34,455 nt of DNA from Micromonosporaceae bacterium (GCA_020027875.1 JAHRHA010000059.1:1-34455); one strand, 5' to 3'; counted from the first letter of the stretch, positions 15,558 through 24,369 are shown. The notes: generated by a model from the letters alone, not told the origin. Translations and numbers: made by a program.

Positions 15558-17096
15558 ATGCAAAGATCGACCAGACGCGCCGTACTACCGAGGCTGGCCG
15601 CCGTGGGTGCGCTGGTTGCCACCGCGCTCATCGTCGCGGCCGAGCCCGCCGGCGCATCGACCACCTTCCACCCGGTGGCTGACAGCTACATCGACGCGTC
15701 TACCCCTACCAAGAACTACGGCGCCAGAGCATACGTGCGCGCCGACGCCTCACCGGTGCGTGCGGCGTACCTTCGCTTCAACGTCCAGGGCGTGGGTAGT
15801 GCCACCTCGGCGATCCTGAAGTTCTATGTGGAGTCCGGCAGCAGCATGGGGCTCGAGGTCCACGCCGTGGGTGACACCAGCTGGGGCGAGACCTCGATCA
15901 CCTACAACAACGCGCCCGCGGTCGGCGCGACGCTCGACACTACGGGGGCGTTCCCGGCCGCCACCTGGATCACGGTCGACGTGTCGTCGGCGGTGACCGG
16001 TGACGGGCTCGTAAGCCTTGCGCTGACGACCACATCCAGCACAGCGATCAGGATCACCAGCCGGGAGGGCGTGAACCAGCCGCAGCTCATCGTGCCCGCC
16101 CCCGGGTCCCCGTCGCCGTACGTCATCACCAAGGTCGGCACCTCGTACGAGGCGCATTCTGCGACGACCGGCACGACGATCACCGGCACCCTGAAGTTCG
16201 TGGTGGAGAGTGCGGTTGCCGACCTTAAAGCCTACGGCGGAGGGACGGTGCAGTTCACGGCAGGGACGTTCGACTTCGGCACCGAGTACTTCAAGTTCTT
16301 CGACGTCGCCGACGTGGTGTTCGTGGGAGCGGGGATGGACGTCACGATCATCCAGAACCTCACGAGTGCGGCGGCGGATACCGAGCCTTTCAATTTCACC
16401 GGTGCCGACCGGGTGACCATCCGCGACCTGACGGTATCGGCGGGAGGGCCCGTCCGGACGACCAGTGACGCGCTCGACTTCGACCGCGGCAACGACGTGC
16501 TGGTCGAGCGGGTGAAGGTCACGGCGTCTCGTGGCCGGGGCATAGTGTTTGACGGTAAGAACGGCACATGGACGTCGCTGCGGAACACCGTACGCGACTG
16601 CGTGATCACTGGAACCGCTGGTGACGGCATCGAGCTGTTGGCATCAAGCCAGAACACCATCCAAGGGTGCACGATCACGAACGTAGGCGGCCACGGCATC
16701 CAGGCCAACAAGTCGTCAACCAGTGCCGACCAGCCCAACAAGAAGTCGAACGACAACATCATCACCGGCAACGTGATCGACCAGGCCGGGCAGGACGGCA
16801 TCGACGTCATCAGCGGGGATCGGAACCAGATCACCGGTAACACGGTCACGAACAGTTCCGACGACACGTCGGGTCGCGACGGCATCCGCATCACGTCGGG
16901 CGACTCGATCACCTGTGACGACAACGTGGTGTCCAACAACATCGCGACCGACAACCAACCTGTGAAGACCCAAAAGTACGGGCTCAACATCGCGAGTTCG
17001 TTGTGCAACCGGACGGTTGTGGGACCCGGCAACGACTTCGCCGGGAACCTGACTGCCCCGGTGCGCGACCTCGGGACAGGCACGATCTATCTATAA
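15558..17096 (+). CDS. Secreted DNRLRE-domain plus right-handed beta-helix protein
   Basis: A 512-residue exported protein starting after a strong GGGAGGG ribosome site, 14 bp behind the GH99-like gene. A signal peptide covers about 1-33 (ending AGAS). A DNRLRE/CBM96-type beta-sandwich (about 36-178) has the family hallmarks VADSYIDASTPTKNYG, AYLRFNV, SWGETSITYNNAP and ITVDVSS. After a short linker, residues about 200-510 form a parallel beta-helix of the pectate-lyase/NosD type, visible as repeated VTIRDLTVS, NTIQGCTITNVGGHGI and NQITGNTVTNSSDD turns. Such helices bind or cleave polysaccharides. No catalytic residues can be assigned with confidence, so it may be a lyase, hydrolase or binding protein. 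It is the last gene of the tight five-gene set. Confidence 0.85.
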   Translation: MQRSTRRAVLPRLAAVGALVATALIVAAEPAGASTTFHPVADSYIDASTPTKNYGARAYVRADASPVRAAYLRFNVQGVGSATSAILKFYVESGSSMGLEVHAVGDTSWGETSITYNNAPAVGATLDTTGAFPAATWITVDVSSAVTGDGLVSLALTTTSSTAIRITSREGVNQPQLIVPAPGSPSPYVITKVGTSYEAHSATTGTTITGTLKFVVESAVADLKAYGGGTVQFTAGTFDFGTEYFKFFDVADVVFVGAGMDVTIIQNLTSAAADTEPFNFTGADRVTIRDLTVSAGGPVRTTSDALDFDRGNDVLVERVKVTASRGRGIVFDGKNGTWTSLRNTVRDCVITGTAGDGIELLASSQNTIQGCTITNVGGHGIQANKSSTSADQPNKKSNDNIITGNVIDQAGQDGIDVISGDRNQITGNTVTNSSDDTSGRDGIRITSGDSITCDDNVVSNNIATDNQPVKTQKYGLNIASSLCNRTVVGPGNDFAGNLTAPVRDLGTGTIYL

Positions 17097-17153
17097 ACGA
17101 GCGAAACTCCAACCGTCGAGTAATCGCGCCTCCGCGCGATGTTGGTCACGTGA

Positions 17154-17181
17154 CGAGGGGTCTCCGTCGGGAGGCCCCTCG
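17154..17181 (+). terminator. Strong hairpin after the glycosyltransferase operon
   Basis: CGAGGGGTCTCC (17154-17165), loop GTCG, then GGAGGCCCCTCG (17170-17181): a 12-bp stem with one T:G wobble. No T-run follows directly, as is common for actinobacterial terminators. A smaller hairpin, ATCGCGC-CTCC-GCGCGAT at 17123-17140, precedes it. Position 58 bp after the beta-helix stop fits an operon terminator. Confidence 0.75.
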
Positions 17182-17300
17182 CCGGCGGGCGGGCGCCGTC
17201 TGGTTCTTCTCGGTCCTGGCCATCGGGTAACGCCACGGAGCTCCCGGTGCCGAGGATCTCAGCAACCAAGATGTCGTACGTCTATCAGGAGAGGCCTCCG

Positions 17301-20138
17301 ATGAACCGAGTCAAAGCGGCCCACCCCAGGGCCGCGTCCGTAGTCGTGGCCGTGTTCATTGCCGCGGGACTGCCCGTAGTCCTGAGCGGGCCCGCGGAGG
17401 GCGCCTCCCCCACATGCCAATCGTCGACCGCGCCGAGCGGGCTCTACACGGTGCAGGTCTGCCTTACCCAGCCATCGAGTGGCAGCACGATTGCGGGCGA
17501 CACCCTCGCCAAGGCGACCGTCAACGTGACGGTCGGCACAAGCCCCGGCGTCGCCAAGACGGAGTGGTCTCTGAACGGCCAGCACCTGCTCACGGACTTC
17601 CAATCGCCGCACCAATTCACGATTTCCACCGCCGACTTCGCCGACGGTCAATACGCGATCGGCGTCTCGGCGAAAATGCGCGACGGGTACACCTCCCCGG
17701 CGACGGTCCTCACCGTGACCTTCGTCAACGGCAACGCCACCACCCCACCGAACACGCGGCAGTGGGCGGTCCCGCCCATCCAGGCCCGCGGGCCGCAGGA
17801 ACCCTTCGTTGTGGCTGCCGTCGGTGACGGTGCCGGCGGCGAGACCAACTCAGTCAACGTCACCAACGCACTCGCCGGGTGGGACCCAGACCTGTTCCTC
17901 TACTTGGGCGATGTGTACGAAGAGGGCACGCTGACGGAGTTCAAGAACTGGTACGGCGGCCCCACGGCTTTCTACGGTCGGCTGCGAGGAGTCACCACTC
18001 CGGTCATCGGCAACCACGAGTACAACGGCGCGGTGGCAGACGGTTATTTCAACTTCTGGGACAACATTCCGCATTACTACAGCTATGACGCCAACGGCTG
18101 GCATTTCATCGCCATCGACTCGACCAGCAACTACAACAAGGTCGCGCCGGGCACCCCCCAGTACGATTGGTTCGCCGCGGATCTCGCCGCCAACCGCAGC
18201 CCGTGCACGGTCGTGTTCTGGCACCACCCGCTATTCACTGTCGGCTCGGAGGACCCCGCACAGCGGATGCAGGCGATGTGGGACCTCATGGCCTCCAACC
18301 ACGTCACGCTGCTCGTCACCGGACACGACCACAACTACCAGCGCTGGGCGCCCATGGGCGCCGGCGGAGCGCTCGCCAGCGACGGCATCGTCGAGGTCGT
18401 GGTGGGCGGCGGCGGCCACTCGAGTCAGGGCTTCACCAGCTCGGATGCCCGGGTGGTCAAGACAAACAAGAGCTACGGCGGGGTGCGCATGGACCTCTTC
18501 GGCAACCATGCCAACCTGCAGTACCACGCGGCCGGCGCCACCGGTACGACCTTGGTCGACTCGTCGACCGTCTCTTGCAAGGGCGCGGACGGACTCGCCC
18601 CGACCACACCGGCCGGCCTGACCGCAACCGCGAACCAGACCGATTCCGTGAGTCTTGGATGGACCGCAGCGACCGACAACTACGGCGTGACCGGCTACCG
18701 CGTCTACCGCGACGGCACGGCCGTGGCCGACCTGCCCGCCACGGCGACGTCGTGGACGGACACCTCCGTCGCCGGTTCGACCACGTACGAGTACACGCTC
18801 GATGCCGTTGACGCGGCCGGGAACCGATCCACAGCTACCCCACCGGTGGCCGTGACGACCCTCGGCCCGGACACTACGCCGCCCACCGTTCCGGGCGGGC
18901 TCTCTGCCGCACCGGCCCCGGCTGCGGTCACGCTCGCCTGGTCGCCGGCGACTGACAACGTCGGCGTCACGGGTTACGACGTGCTCCGCGACGGGGTCGT
19001 GGTGGCGACCGTGACAGACACGACATATGCCGACAGTGCCGTGCCGGCGAACGAGTCGCACACCTGGACCGTGCGCGCGTTTGACGCCGCCTCAAACGAC
19101 AGCGCCGAATCCAACATGGTCACCGCGGTGCGCGACACACTGACACCGTCAGCCCCGCCGAACCTAAGAGTCACCAGCGTGGTGCCCGGCGCGGTCACTC
19201 TCGCCTGGGACGCGGCGACCGACAACGTCGGGGTCGTGAAATACCAACTGTTCCGGGACGGAAGCCTCCTGGTCGAGCTGTCCGGCCAAACCTTCATGGA
19301 CAACAAAGTTGGCGGCACCGGCACGTCGCACACGTACCTGGTCAAGGCTGTCGACGCCGCGGGGAACATCTCCGAGGCAAGCAGCCCGGTCACGGTCAAC
19401 AACGCCGACTCCAGCCCGCCCACGGTGCCCACCAATCTGCAGGCTTCGGCGATCGGACCTAACCATGTCGAGCTGGCGTGGTCGCCCGCGACCGACGACG
19501 TCGGCGTGACCGGATACACGGTGTACCGGGACGGCACGACCATCGGGACGACCGCAGGCACGTCATTCGCCGATAACGCAGCCTTGTCCGAGACCACCTA
19601 CACGTACACGGTCTCCGCCTTCGACGCAGCCGGAAACTCCTCGGGTGCGAGTGCGCCGGCCACTCCTACGACGCCGGCCGCCACGCCGATCCTGGCGGTG
19701 GCTGACACGTACGTCAAGGCGACCAGTCCCACGACTAAGTATGGGACCGCCACGCTCCTGCGGGTCGATGGTGACCCAATCACGAACGCCTATCTGAAGT
19801 TCACCGTGTCCGGACAGACCGGCGTGGTGCTTCGAGCGCGACTGAAGATCTGGGTCGTGGCCGGTTCGTCCAGCGGATTCGTGGTGCGCCCTGTGGCGGA
19901 CTCGTCCTGGTCGGAAACGTTGATGAACTGGAACAACGCTCCCGTTATCGACAGTGCGTCGATCGCCACGACCGGTCGGACGATTAGCGGCACCTGGGTC
20001 ACCGTCGATATCACGTCGCTGGTCAGCGGGAACGGCACGTTCACCGTCGCTCTGACCTCATCCGGTGCCTCGTCGAGCAGCTACGGGAGCCGCGAGTCCA
20101 GCACTGCCCCGCAGTTGCTACTGGACGTGACCTCGTGA
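17301..20138 (+). CDS. Secreted metallophosphoesterase with four FnIII and a DNRLRE domain
   Basis: A 945-residue modular exported phosphatase. ATG 17301 is chosen because AGGAGAGG lies just upstream and a clean signal peptide (to about residue 35, EGAS) follows; an in-frame start at 17247 would put 18 residues ahead of it. Order of domains: an Ig-like domain (about 40-135); a purple-acid-phosphatase-like catalytic domain (about 165-430) with VGDGAGG (D176), YLGDVYEEG, GNHEY, WHHPLF and GHDHNYQRW; four fibronectin type III domains (about 435-800), each with a TAATDN/SPATDN-V-GVTGY-V-RDG pattern; and a C-terminal DNRLRE beta-sandwich (about 808-945, VADTYVKATSPTTKYG). The catalytic domain differs in subfamily from those at 5295 and 20235. 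FnIII and DNRLRE modules suggest attachment to a polysaccharide. Its promoter probably lies after the 17154-17181 hairpin. Confidence 0.9.
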   Translation: MNRVKAAHPRAASVVVAVFIAAGLPVVLSGPAEGASPTCQSSTAPSGLYTVQVCLTQPSSGSTIAGDTLAKATVNVTVGTSPGVAKTEWSLNGQHLLTDFQSPHQFTISTADFADGQYAIGVSAKMRDGYTSPATVLTVTFVNGNATTPPNTRQWAVPPIQARGPQEPFVVAAVGDGAGGETNSVNVTNALAGWDPDLFLYLGDVYEEGTLTEFKNWYGGPTAFYGRLRGVTTPVIGNHEYNGAVADGYFNFWDNIPHYYSYDANGWHFIAIDSTSNYNKVAPGTPQYDWFAADLAANRSPCTVVFWHHPLFTVGSEDPAQRMQAMWDLMASNHVTLLVTGHDHNYQRWAPMGAGGALASDGIVEVVVGGGGHSSQGFTSSDARVVKTNKSYGGVRMDLFGNHANLQYHAAGATGTTLVDSSTVSCKGADGLAPTTPAGLTATANQTDSVSLGWTAATDNYGVTGYRVYRDGTAVADLPATATSWTDTSVAGSTTYEYTLDAVDAAGNRSTATPPVAVTTLGPDTTPPTVPGGLSAAPAPAAVTLAWSPATDNVGVTGYDVLRDGVVVATVTDTTYADSAVPANESHTWTVRAFDAASNDSAESNMVTAVRDTLTPSAPPNLRVTSVVPGAVTLAWDAATDNVGVVKYQLFRDGSLLVELSGQTFMDNKVGGTGTSHTYLVKAVDAAGNISEASSPVTVNNADSSPPTVPTNLQASAIGPNHVELAWSPATDDVGVTGYTVYRDGTTIGTTAGTSFADNAALSETTYTYTVSAFDAAGNSSGASAPATPTTPAATPILAVADTYVKATSPTTKYGTATLLRVDGDPITNAYLKFTVSGQTGVVLRARLKIWVVAGSSSGFVVRPVADSSWSETLMNWNNAPVIDSASIATTGRTISGTWVTVDITSLVSGNGTFTVALTSSGASSSSYGSRESSTAPQLLLDVTS

Positions 20139-20234
20139 GATGCGGCGCGTTGCGCGATTTGCGAGCAGTAGACGCCGCGCGGGCATGGCTGCGCGTAGTA
20201 CCTGTGGAGATTGATCGACGATAGGAAGGCGATC

Positions 20235-22271
20235 ATGACGGATCAAAGGCGCATCCTCGTGGCTGTCGCTGCGGTCGTAGTCACCGTGGGCAGCATGTCT
20301 CCGCTCGCCATCCACGCGCAGCCAGGGCCGGTCCGGGCGTTCGCTGATGCGCCACCGAACCTGGCGACACTCGCCTCTGATCCGGTGGTGGCCGCTGCGG
20401 GCGACACCGCATGCGACCCGACCAGTTCGAGCTACAACGCCGGCGCTGGCACGTCGTCCGCGTGCCGGCAGCGCTATGTCTCAGACCTGCTCGTCGCGAT
20501 GAATCCCGCGGCGGTTCTCCCCCTCGGCGACATTCAGTACTACTGTGGTGGCCTCTCGGCCTTCCAGCAGGTCTACGATCCGACCTGGGGCCGGTTGAAG
20601 GCGATCACGCACCCGGTCGTGGGCAATCACGAGTACCTCACCTCTGGCGGCACCGGGTGCACCTCGGCGAATGCGGGTGCGGCCGGCTACTTCGACTACT
20701 TTGGCGCCGCGGCGGGACAACGTGGCCAGGGCTATTACAGCTTCGACGTGGGGGCGTGGCACCTCATCGCGATCAACTCCAACTGCGGCGACGCCGGCGG
20801 GTGCAGCTCCACGTCACCGCAGGGCCAGTGGCTCGCCGCTGACCTCGCCGCGCACCAGAACCTGTGCACCCTGGCCTTCTGGCACATCCCGCTGTTCAGC
20901 TCCGGCGGGCGCGCATCGTCTAACTCCCGCAGCATCTGGGGGCAGCTCTGGAATGCCGGTGCCGACGTTGTGCTCGCCGGCCACGACCATACCTACGAGC
21001 GCTTCTCCCGCCAGACCAACACCGCGGTTCGCGACGACCGCACCGGCATCCGCGAGTTCATCGTGGGTACCGGCGGCTCGAACCACACCTCGTTCGTGAC
21101 AACCGCGGCCAACAGCGAGGTTCGCAACGCCACCACCTTCGGCGTGATCAAGCTGACCCTGCACTCGGACAGCTATGACTGGCAGTTCGTGCCCGAGGCC
21201 GGCGCAACCTTCACCGACATGGGTTCAGAGAATTGCCACGGCAAGCCCTCCGACACCACGCCCCCGAGCCAGCCCACCAACTTGACCGGTGCAGCGGTCA
21301 GCCCGGGTCAGGTGAACCTGTCGTGGACCGCCAGCACCGATGCGACCGGCGTCTCGAATTACCTGATCCAACGCGACGGCGTCCAGGTGGCAACCTCGGA
21401 GATGACGTCGTACAGCGACACGACCGCACTGCCCGGGGCCACCCACACATACGTGGTGACAGCCGTGGACTACAACGGTTGGTCCTCGGCGCCGAGCGCG
21501 CCGGTCAACATCACCATGCCCCCCGACGTTACGCCTCCCTCGGTGCCAACCAGCCTGCATGCCACCTCCATAGGGCCGGACTCCGTTGATCTGGCCTGGA
21601 CGGCCAGCACCGATGACACGGCGGTGGCGTCGTACCGCGTCTTTCGCGACGGTCAGCTCGTCGGCACCTCGCCTATGGCGACCTTCACCGATCCGGCCGT
21701 TCAGCCCGCGACGACCTACTCCTACGCGGTGTCGGCCGTAGACCGGTCGAACAACGAGTCCGCCCAGTCGACGCCGGTCCCCGTCACGACCCCGGCCCGC
21801 CCCACGACGATTACCCTGACCCCGATCGCGGACACGTACGTGCGCGCGGACACGCCGGCGTCCTCCTCCGGCACGAGCACAACGCTGATCGCGGACGGGT
21901 CGCCGGTGAAACGCACGCTGCTGAAGTTCAACATCAGCGGCGTCGCCGGCCGGCCAGTGCTCAGGGCTGTGCTGCGGATGTGGTGTATCGACCCCTCGAG
22001 CCTGGGTGGGACCGTGCATGGGGTGCCGGACACGACGTGGACTGAGGCAGTGACGTGGAACTCCGCGCCCGCGGCGAGCGCCTCCGCGGTGGCCTCGCAG
22101 GGCGCGGTTACGCCCGGCGCGTGGTACGAGTGGGACGTCACACCGATCGTGTCCGGTGACGGGCTACTGGCGATGGATCTGACCAGCACCAACAGCAACG
22201 GCGCCTACTACAGCAGCCGGCAGGCCACCGAGGCGCAGCGTCCGCAGCTCGTCGTCACGACCGCGCCGTAG
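20235..22271 (+). CDS. Secreted metallophosphoesterase with two FnIII and a DNRLRE domain
   Basis: A 678-residue exported phosphatase. ATG 20235 follows AGGAAGG; the in-frame start at 20211 lacks such a site. A signal peptide covers about residues 1-27 (AIHA). The catalytic domain (about 45-340) shows AAGDTACD, PLGDIQYY, VVGNHEYLTSGG, FWHIPLFSSGG and LAGHDHTYERFS; all metal-ligand positions are kept, with HIP in place of the more usual HHP. It is closely related to the lipoprotein phosphatase at 5295 (shared INSNCG and WRFVPQAG-like ending). Two FnIII domains (about 345-435 and 436-525) and a C-terminal DNRLRE domain (about 535-678, IADTYVRADTPASSSG) follow. A decayed partial copy of this gene lies at 23164-23367. 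Probably acts on an extracellular phosphorylated polymer, but the substrate is unknown. Confidence 0.9.
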   Translation: MTDQRRILVAVAAVVVTVGSMSPLAIHAQPGPVRAFADAPPNLATLASDPVVAAAGDTACDPTSSSYNAGAGTSSACRQRYVSDLLVAMNPAAVLPLGDIQYYCGGLSAFQQVYDPTWGRLKAITHPVVGNHEYLTSGGTGCTSANAGAAGYFDYFGAAAGQRGQGYYSFDVGAWHLIAINSNCGDAGGCSSTSPQGQWLAADLAAHQNLCTLAFWHIPLFSSGGRASSNSRSIWGQLWNAGADVVLAGHDHTYERFSRQTNTAVRDDRTGIREFIVGTGGSNHTSFVTTAANSEVRNATTFGVIKLTLHSDSYDWQFVPEAGATFTDMGSENCHGKPSDTTPPSQPTNLTGAAVSPGQVNLSWTASTDATGVSNYLIQRDGVQVATSEMTSYSDTTALPGATHTYVVTAVDYNGWSSAPSAPVNITMPPDVTPPSVPTSLHATSIGPDSVDLAWTASTDDTAVASYRVFRDGQLVGTSPMATFTDPAVQPATTYSYAVSAVDRSNNESAQSTPVPVTTPARPTTITLTPIADTYVRADTPASSSGTSTTLIADGSPVKRTLLKFNISGVAGRPVLRAVLRMWCIDPSSLGGTVHGVPDTTWTEAVTWNSAPAASASAVASQGAVTPGAWYEWDVTPIVSGDGLLAMDLTSTNSNGAYYSSRQATEAQRPQLVVTTAP

Positions 22272-22374
22272 GCGGATGCCGCGGGGCGGTGGTGTATATC
22301 GGGCATTGGTGTTGGCGATCGTGTCGGCGCCGTGGTCGATCGGCTATGGTACTGCCATCAGCGGAGGGATCACG

Positions 22375-22437
22375 ATGAAGCCAGGGACGACAGCACTGCC
22401 CCACGGCCGCGTCCGCGCGGACGGGTTCGCCCCGTGA
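22375..22437 (+). CDS. Possible 20-residue small ORF
   Basis: ATG at 22375 follows GGAGGG at a 6-base spacing and encodes MKPGTTALPHGRVRADGFAP before TGA. It lies in the 262-bp gap between the phosphatase and the small DNRLRE gene, with a TATGGT -10-like sequence upstream. No family is recognised. It could be a leader peptide, a small secreted or modified peptide precursor, or chance; the good ribosome site is the only support. Confidence 0.25.
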   Translation: MKPGTTALPHGRVRADGFAP

Positions 22438-22533
22438 GAGGTGGCGGACGAATTCGGCACGCGAGCGGGAGACGCGGGTGACGGACAGCCGGTGGACCGG
22501 CGCGGGCACGGTACTCGACGGGGGAGATGATCA

Positions 22534-23109
22534 ATGTCTCTGACTCGGCGGAGCCTGATCGCTGCGGGTTGTCTCGTGGCCCTGGGCGCAGCCGGCACCG
22601 CGGGGGCGGTGTGGCTGCGTCGGGACAGCCCCGGCCCGGTGCGGCAGGAGGTGGTCGTACTCCCGCTCTGGGACACCTATGTGAGCGAGGCCAAGCCCGA
22701 GGATTCGTACGGGAAGGCGCTCGAACTCCGCACAGACGGCGCTCCGACGGCCATACGGTCCTACCTGCACTTCGAAGTGCCGACCTTGCCCGGCCGGTTG
22801 ACCGGCGCGCGCCTGCGACTGTATGCGAATGCGCCCGACCGCACGGGCGTCGTGGTCGCCTCGGTGGCGCCGACCCAGTGGACGGAGGGGGTGACGTGGC
22901 AAACCGCGCCGGCGCTCGGCAATCTGGTGGCACAGGGAAGGACCGTTGAGGCGGACGGGTGGGTCGAGCTCAACGTCGCCGTGCTCGTCTCGCAGCCCGG
23001 CCCGCTCGACCTCGCGCTCGTCAGTGCTGGCGACACGATGGCCAACTACGCAAGCCTCGAGAGCGGCGAGGACACCGCGCCCCGACTGGTCCTCCTGACG
23101 GAGTCTTGA
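22534..23109 (+). CDS. Small exported DNRLRE-domain protein
   Basis: A 191-residue protein that is essentially one DNRLRE/CBM96-type domain behind an export signal. The start ATG follows GGGGGAG. The N-terminus, LTRRSLIAAGCLVALGAAG, has a twin-arginine-like motif and a hydrophobic core, so Tat export or a signal anchor is possible. The domain (about 42-190) shows PLWDTYVSEAKPEDSYG, SYLHFEVP, ARLRLYAN, WTEGVTWQTAP and VELNVAVLV. It is the stand-alone version of the C-terminal module in the two neighbouring phosphatases and the N-terminal module of the beta-helix protein. Probably binds a glycan or acts as a structural unit; no catalytic motif is visible. Confidence 0.85.
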   Translation: MSLTRRSLIAAGCLVALGAAGTAGAVWLRRDSPGPVRQEVVVLPLWDTYVSEAKPEDSYGKALELRTDGAPTAIRSYLHFEVPTLPGRLTGARLRLYANAPDRTGVVVASVAPTQWTEGVTWQTAPALGNLVAQGRTVEADGWVELNVAVLVSQPGPLDLALVSAGDTMANYASLESGEDTAPRLVLLTES

Positions 23110-23163
23110 CCGGCGGATATTGGTCACGGTGGGGAGTATGTGATGGCGCGAAGCGGCATCCTT

Positions 23164-23367
23164 TAAACCCGGCGACGCTCGCATCTGATTCGGTGGTCGC
23201 TGCCGGCGACATCGCGTGCGACCCGACCAGCTCGAGCTCCAACGGCGGCGCTGGCACGTCGTCCGCGTGCCGGCACCGCGGTTCGCGACGACCGCACCGG
23301 CATCCGCGCGTTCGTCGTGGGTATCGGCGGCTCGAACCACACCTCTTTCGTGACAACCGCGGCCGGA
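23164..23367 (+). pseudogene. Internally deleted relic of the 20235-type metallophosphoesterase
   Basis: Bases 23164-23274 match the start of the catalytic domain of the 20235 gene (TLASDSVVAAGDIACDPTSSS, compare its bases 20357-20470). Bases 23275-23367 match 21020-21112 (AVRDDRTGIR, GGSNHTSFVTTAA). About 550 bp between the two parts is missing, the join shifts frame, and signal peptide, FnIII and DNRLRE parts are absent. It is a decayed duplicate, not a gene. The high remaining identity by eye suggests fairly recent duplication or gene conversion. Confidence 0.85.
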
Positions 23368-23391
23368 TGCTGTGACGTCAGCCGCCCGGCC
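23361..23391. terminator. Hairpin at the 3' end of the lipoprotein gene
   Basis: GGCCGG (23361-23366) pairs with CCGGCC (23386-23391) and GCTG (23369-23372) pairs with CAGC (23379-23382) around TGACGT. It overlaps the stop codon of the minus-strand lipoprotein gene and the end of the relic, so it could end transcription from either side. Confidence 0.45.
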
Positions 23392-23953
23392 AGCACTCCA
23401 TGATAACTATGGCAACCTGACGCGCCGCCTCGGCGCGAGTAAGCGACGACTGACCGAACTTATCCGGCAGCCCGCTCACATCCACCTGAAGAACCTTGAA
23501 GTCCTTGCGGACCACCGCCGAGCCGTCCGGCCCGGCAAACGCCGCCTCACCTAAGTCCTCCAGCCAAACGGGCTGCCCCGCTTTGTTCTGCAGCAACATG
23601 AAGTACGCCAGCGTCGACGCGGCGTCGGGCAGCTCCTTGACCGCCAGCACGATTACCCCAGTGGGGAACACATACCGGCAGGAGTACACATAATCCAACC
23701 AGGTCGGTGCCAAAGGTTCACTTAGGTGCACCCCGAGCGCAGCCTCAATCTCCTGCTGCGCCTCCTCAGCGCACACCATCCGCGCCGAATCCGACGGCCC
23801 ATCCATGGACGACGTGGCCGGGGCCCCAGGCTCGGTCGCATCCGAGGCAGCTGCGGACACACGCCCCGGCACATGTGCGTCGCACCCGGACACCGGCACC
23901 GCGAACGCTGAAAGTAGCACGACAAGGATTAGGCGAACGACGGCCGATTTCAC
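23378..23953 (-). CDS. Putative lipoprotein of unknown function
   Basis: A 191-residue protein starting at GTG 23953, five bases after an ideal AGGAGG. The lipoprotein signal MKSAVVRLILVVLLSAFAVP-VSGC gives lipidated Cys24. A Ser/Ala/Pro-rich linker to about residue 60 is followed by a compact alpha/beta-looking domain with two cysteines (MVCAEE and YSCRY) that could form a disulfide, and a third near the C-terminus (MECWPGG). The middle (ALGVHLSEPLAPTWLDYVYSCRYVF) resembles many actinobacterial small lipoproteins of unknown role, but I recognise no named family. It is divergent from the secreted protein at 24452. Confidence 0.75.
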   Translation of the reverse strand: MKSAVVRLILVVLLSAFAVPVSGCDAHVPGRVSAAASDATEPGAPATSSMDGPSDSARMVCAEEAQQEIEAALGVHLSEPLAPTWLDYVYSCRYVFPTGVIVLAVKELPDAASTLAYFMLLQNKAGQPVWLEDLGEAAFAGPDGSAVVRKDFKVLQVDVSGLPDKFGQSSLTRAEAARQVAIVIMECWPGG

Positions 23954-24340
23954 GACGCCTCCTGAACCCGAACACGCCCAGCGCGGGCGCGTACGACGCC
24001 CGCCTTCCGAACGACACTCACGGTGAGCTGCAACCTACCGCGCCGGCCCGGCTCGCCGCCTGCTCATGACGGAATCCAGACGATCGGTGTCATCATGCGG
24101 CGCATAGCCGCGTGTGTCCCGTCCGCTCGCCCGAGTGTGGCGATACCTTCGATACCCCGACGCGCCGACCCCAGCAGCAACTGACGCGCCCACACCTCTC
24201 CCCACCGCGTTGACCGCAAGCTCACCAACATCCTCGCGGCCGTCACGCTCGTGTCGACCTACCGACCCTCCTGACCAGCCCAACGACGAGACAGGAGGCG
24301 TGCCCGAACCTCCCATGCGGCATCAGTTGATGTAGGCAGG
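23954..24340. other. Intergenic region between two divergent exported-protein genes
   Basis: Nearly 390 bp with no believable gene; small open frames here have Pro/Arg/Thr-rich, family-less products and no ribosome sites. It carries the promoter of the minus-strand lipoprotein gene, which I could not pinpoint. The plus-strand promoter begins at 24341. Confidence 0.5.
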
Positions 24341-24369
24341 TTGATAGCGGGCAACGCCAGTCCTATAAT
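24341..24369 (+). promoter_or_regulatory. Near-consensus sigma-70/HrdB-type promoter
   Basis: TTGATA (24341-24346) and TATAAT (24364-24369) are separated by exactly 17 bp. The -10 matches consensus fully and the -35 in five of six positions, rare in such GC-rich DNA. Transcription would start near 24376, leaving a leader of about 75 bases before GTG 24452. Confidence 0.8.

Noticed and set aside
17190..17300. Possible c-di-AMP (ydaO-type) riboswitch before the large phosphatase gene
   Set aside because: A few bases recall the family, but the conserved core and stems cannot be laid out; not supported.
23707..24069. Plus-strand frame antisense to the 23378-23953 lipoprotein gene
   Set aside because: Pro/Ala/Arg-rich shadow frame; the minus-strand gene has AGGAGG and a lipobox.
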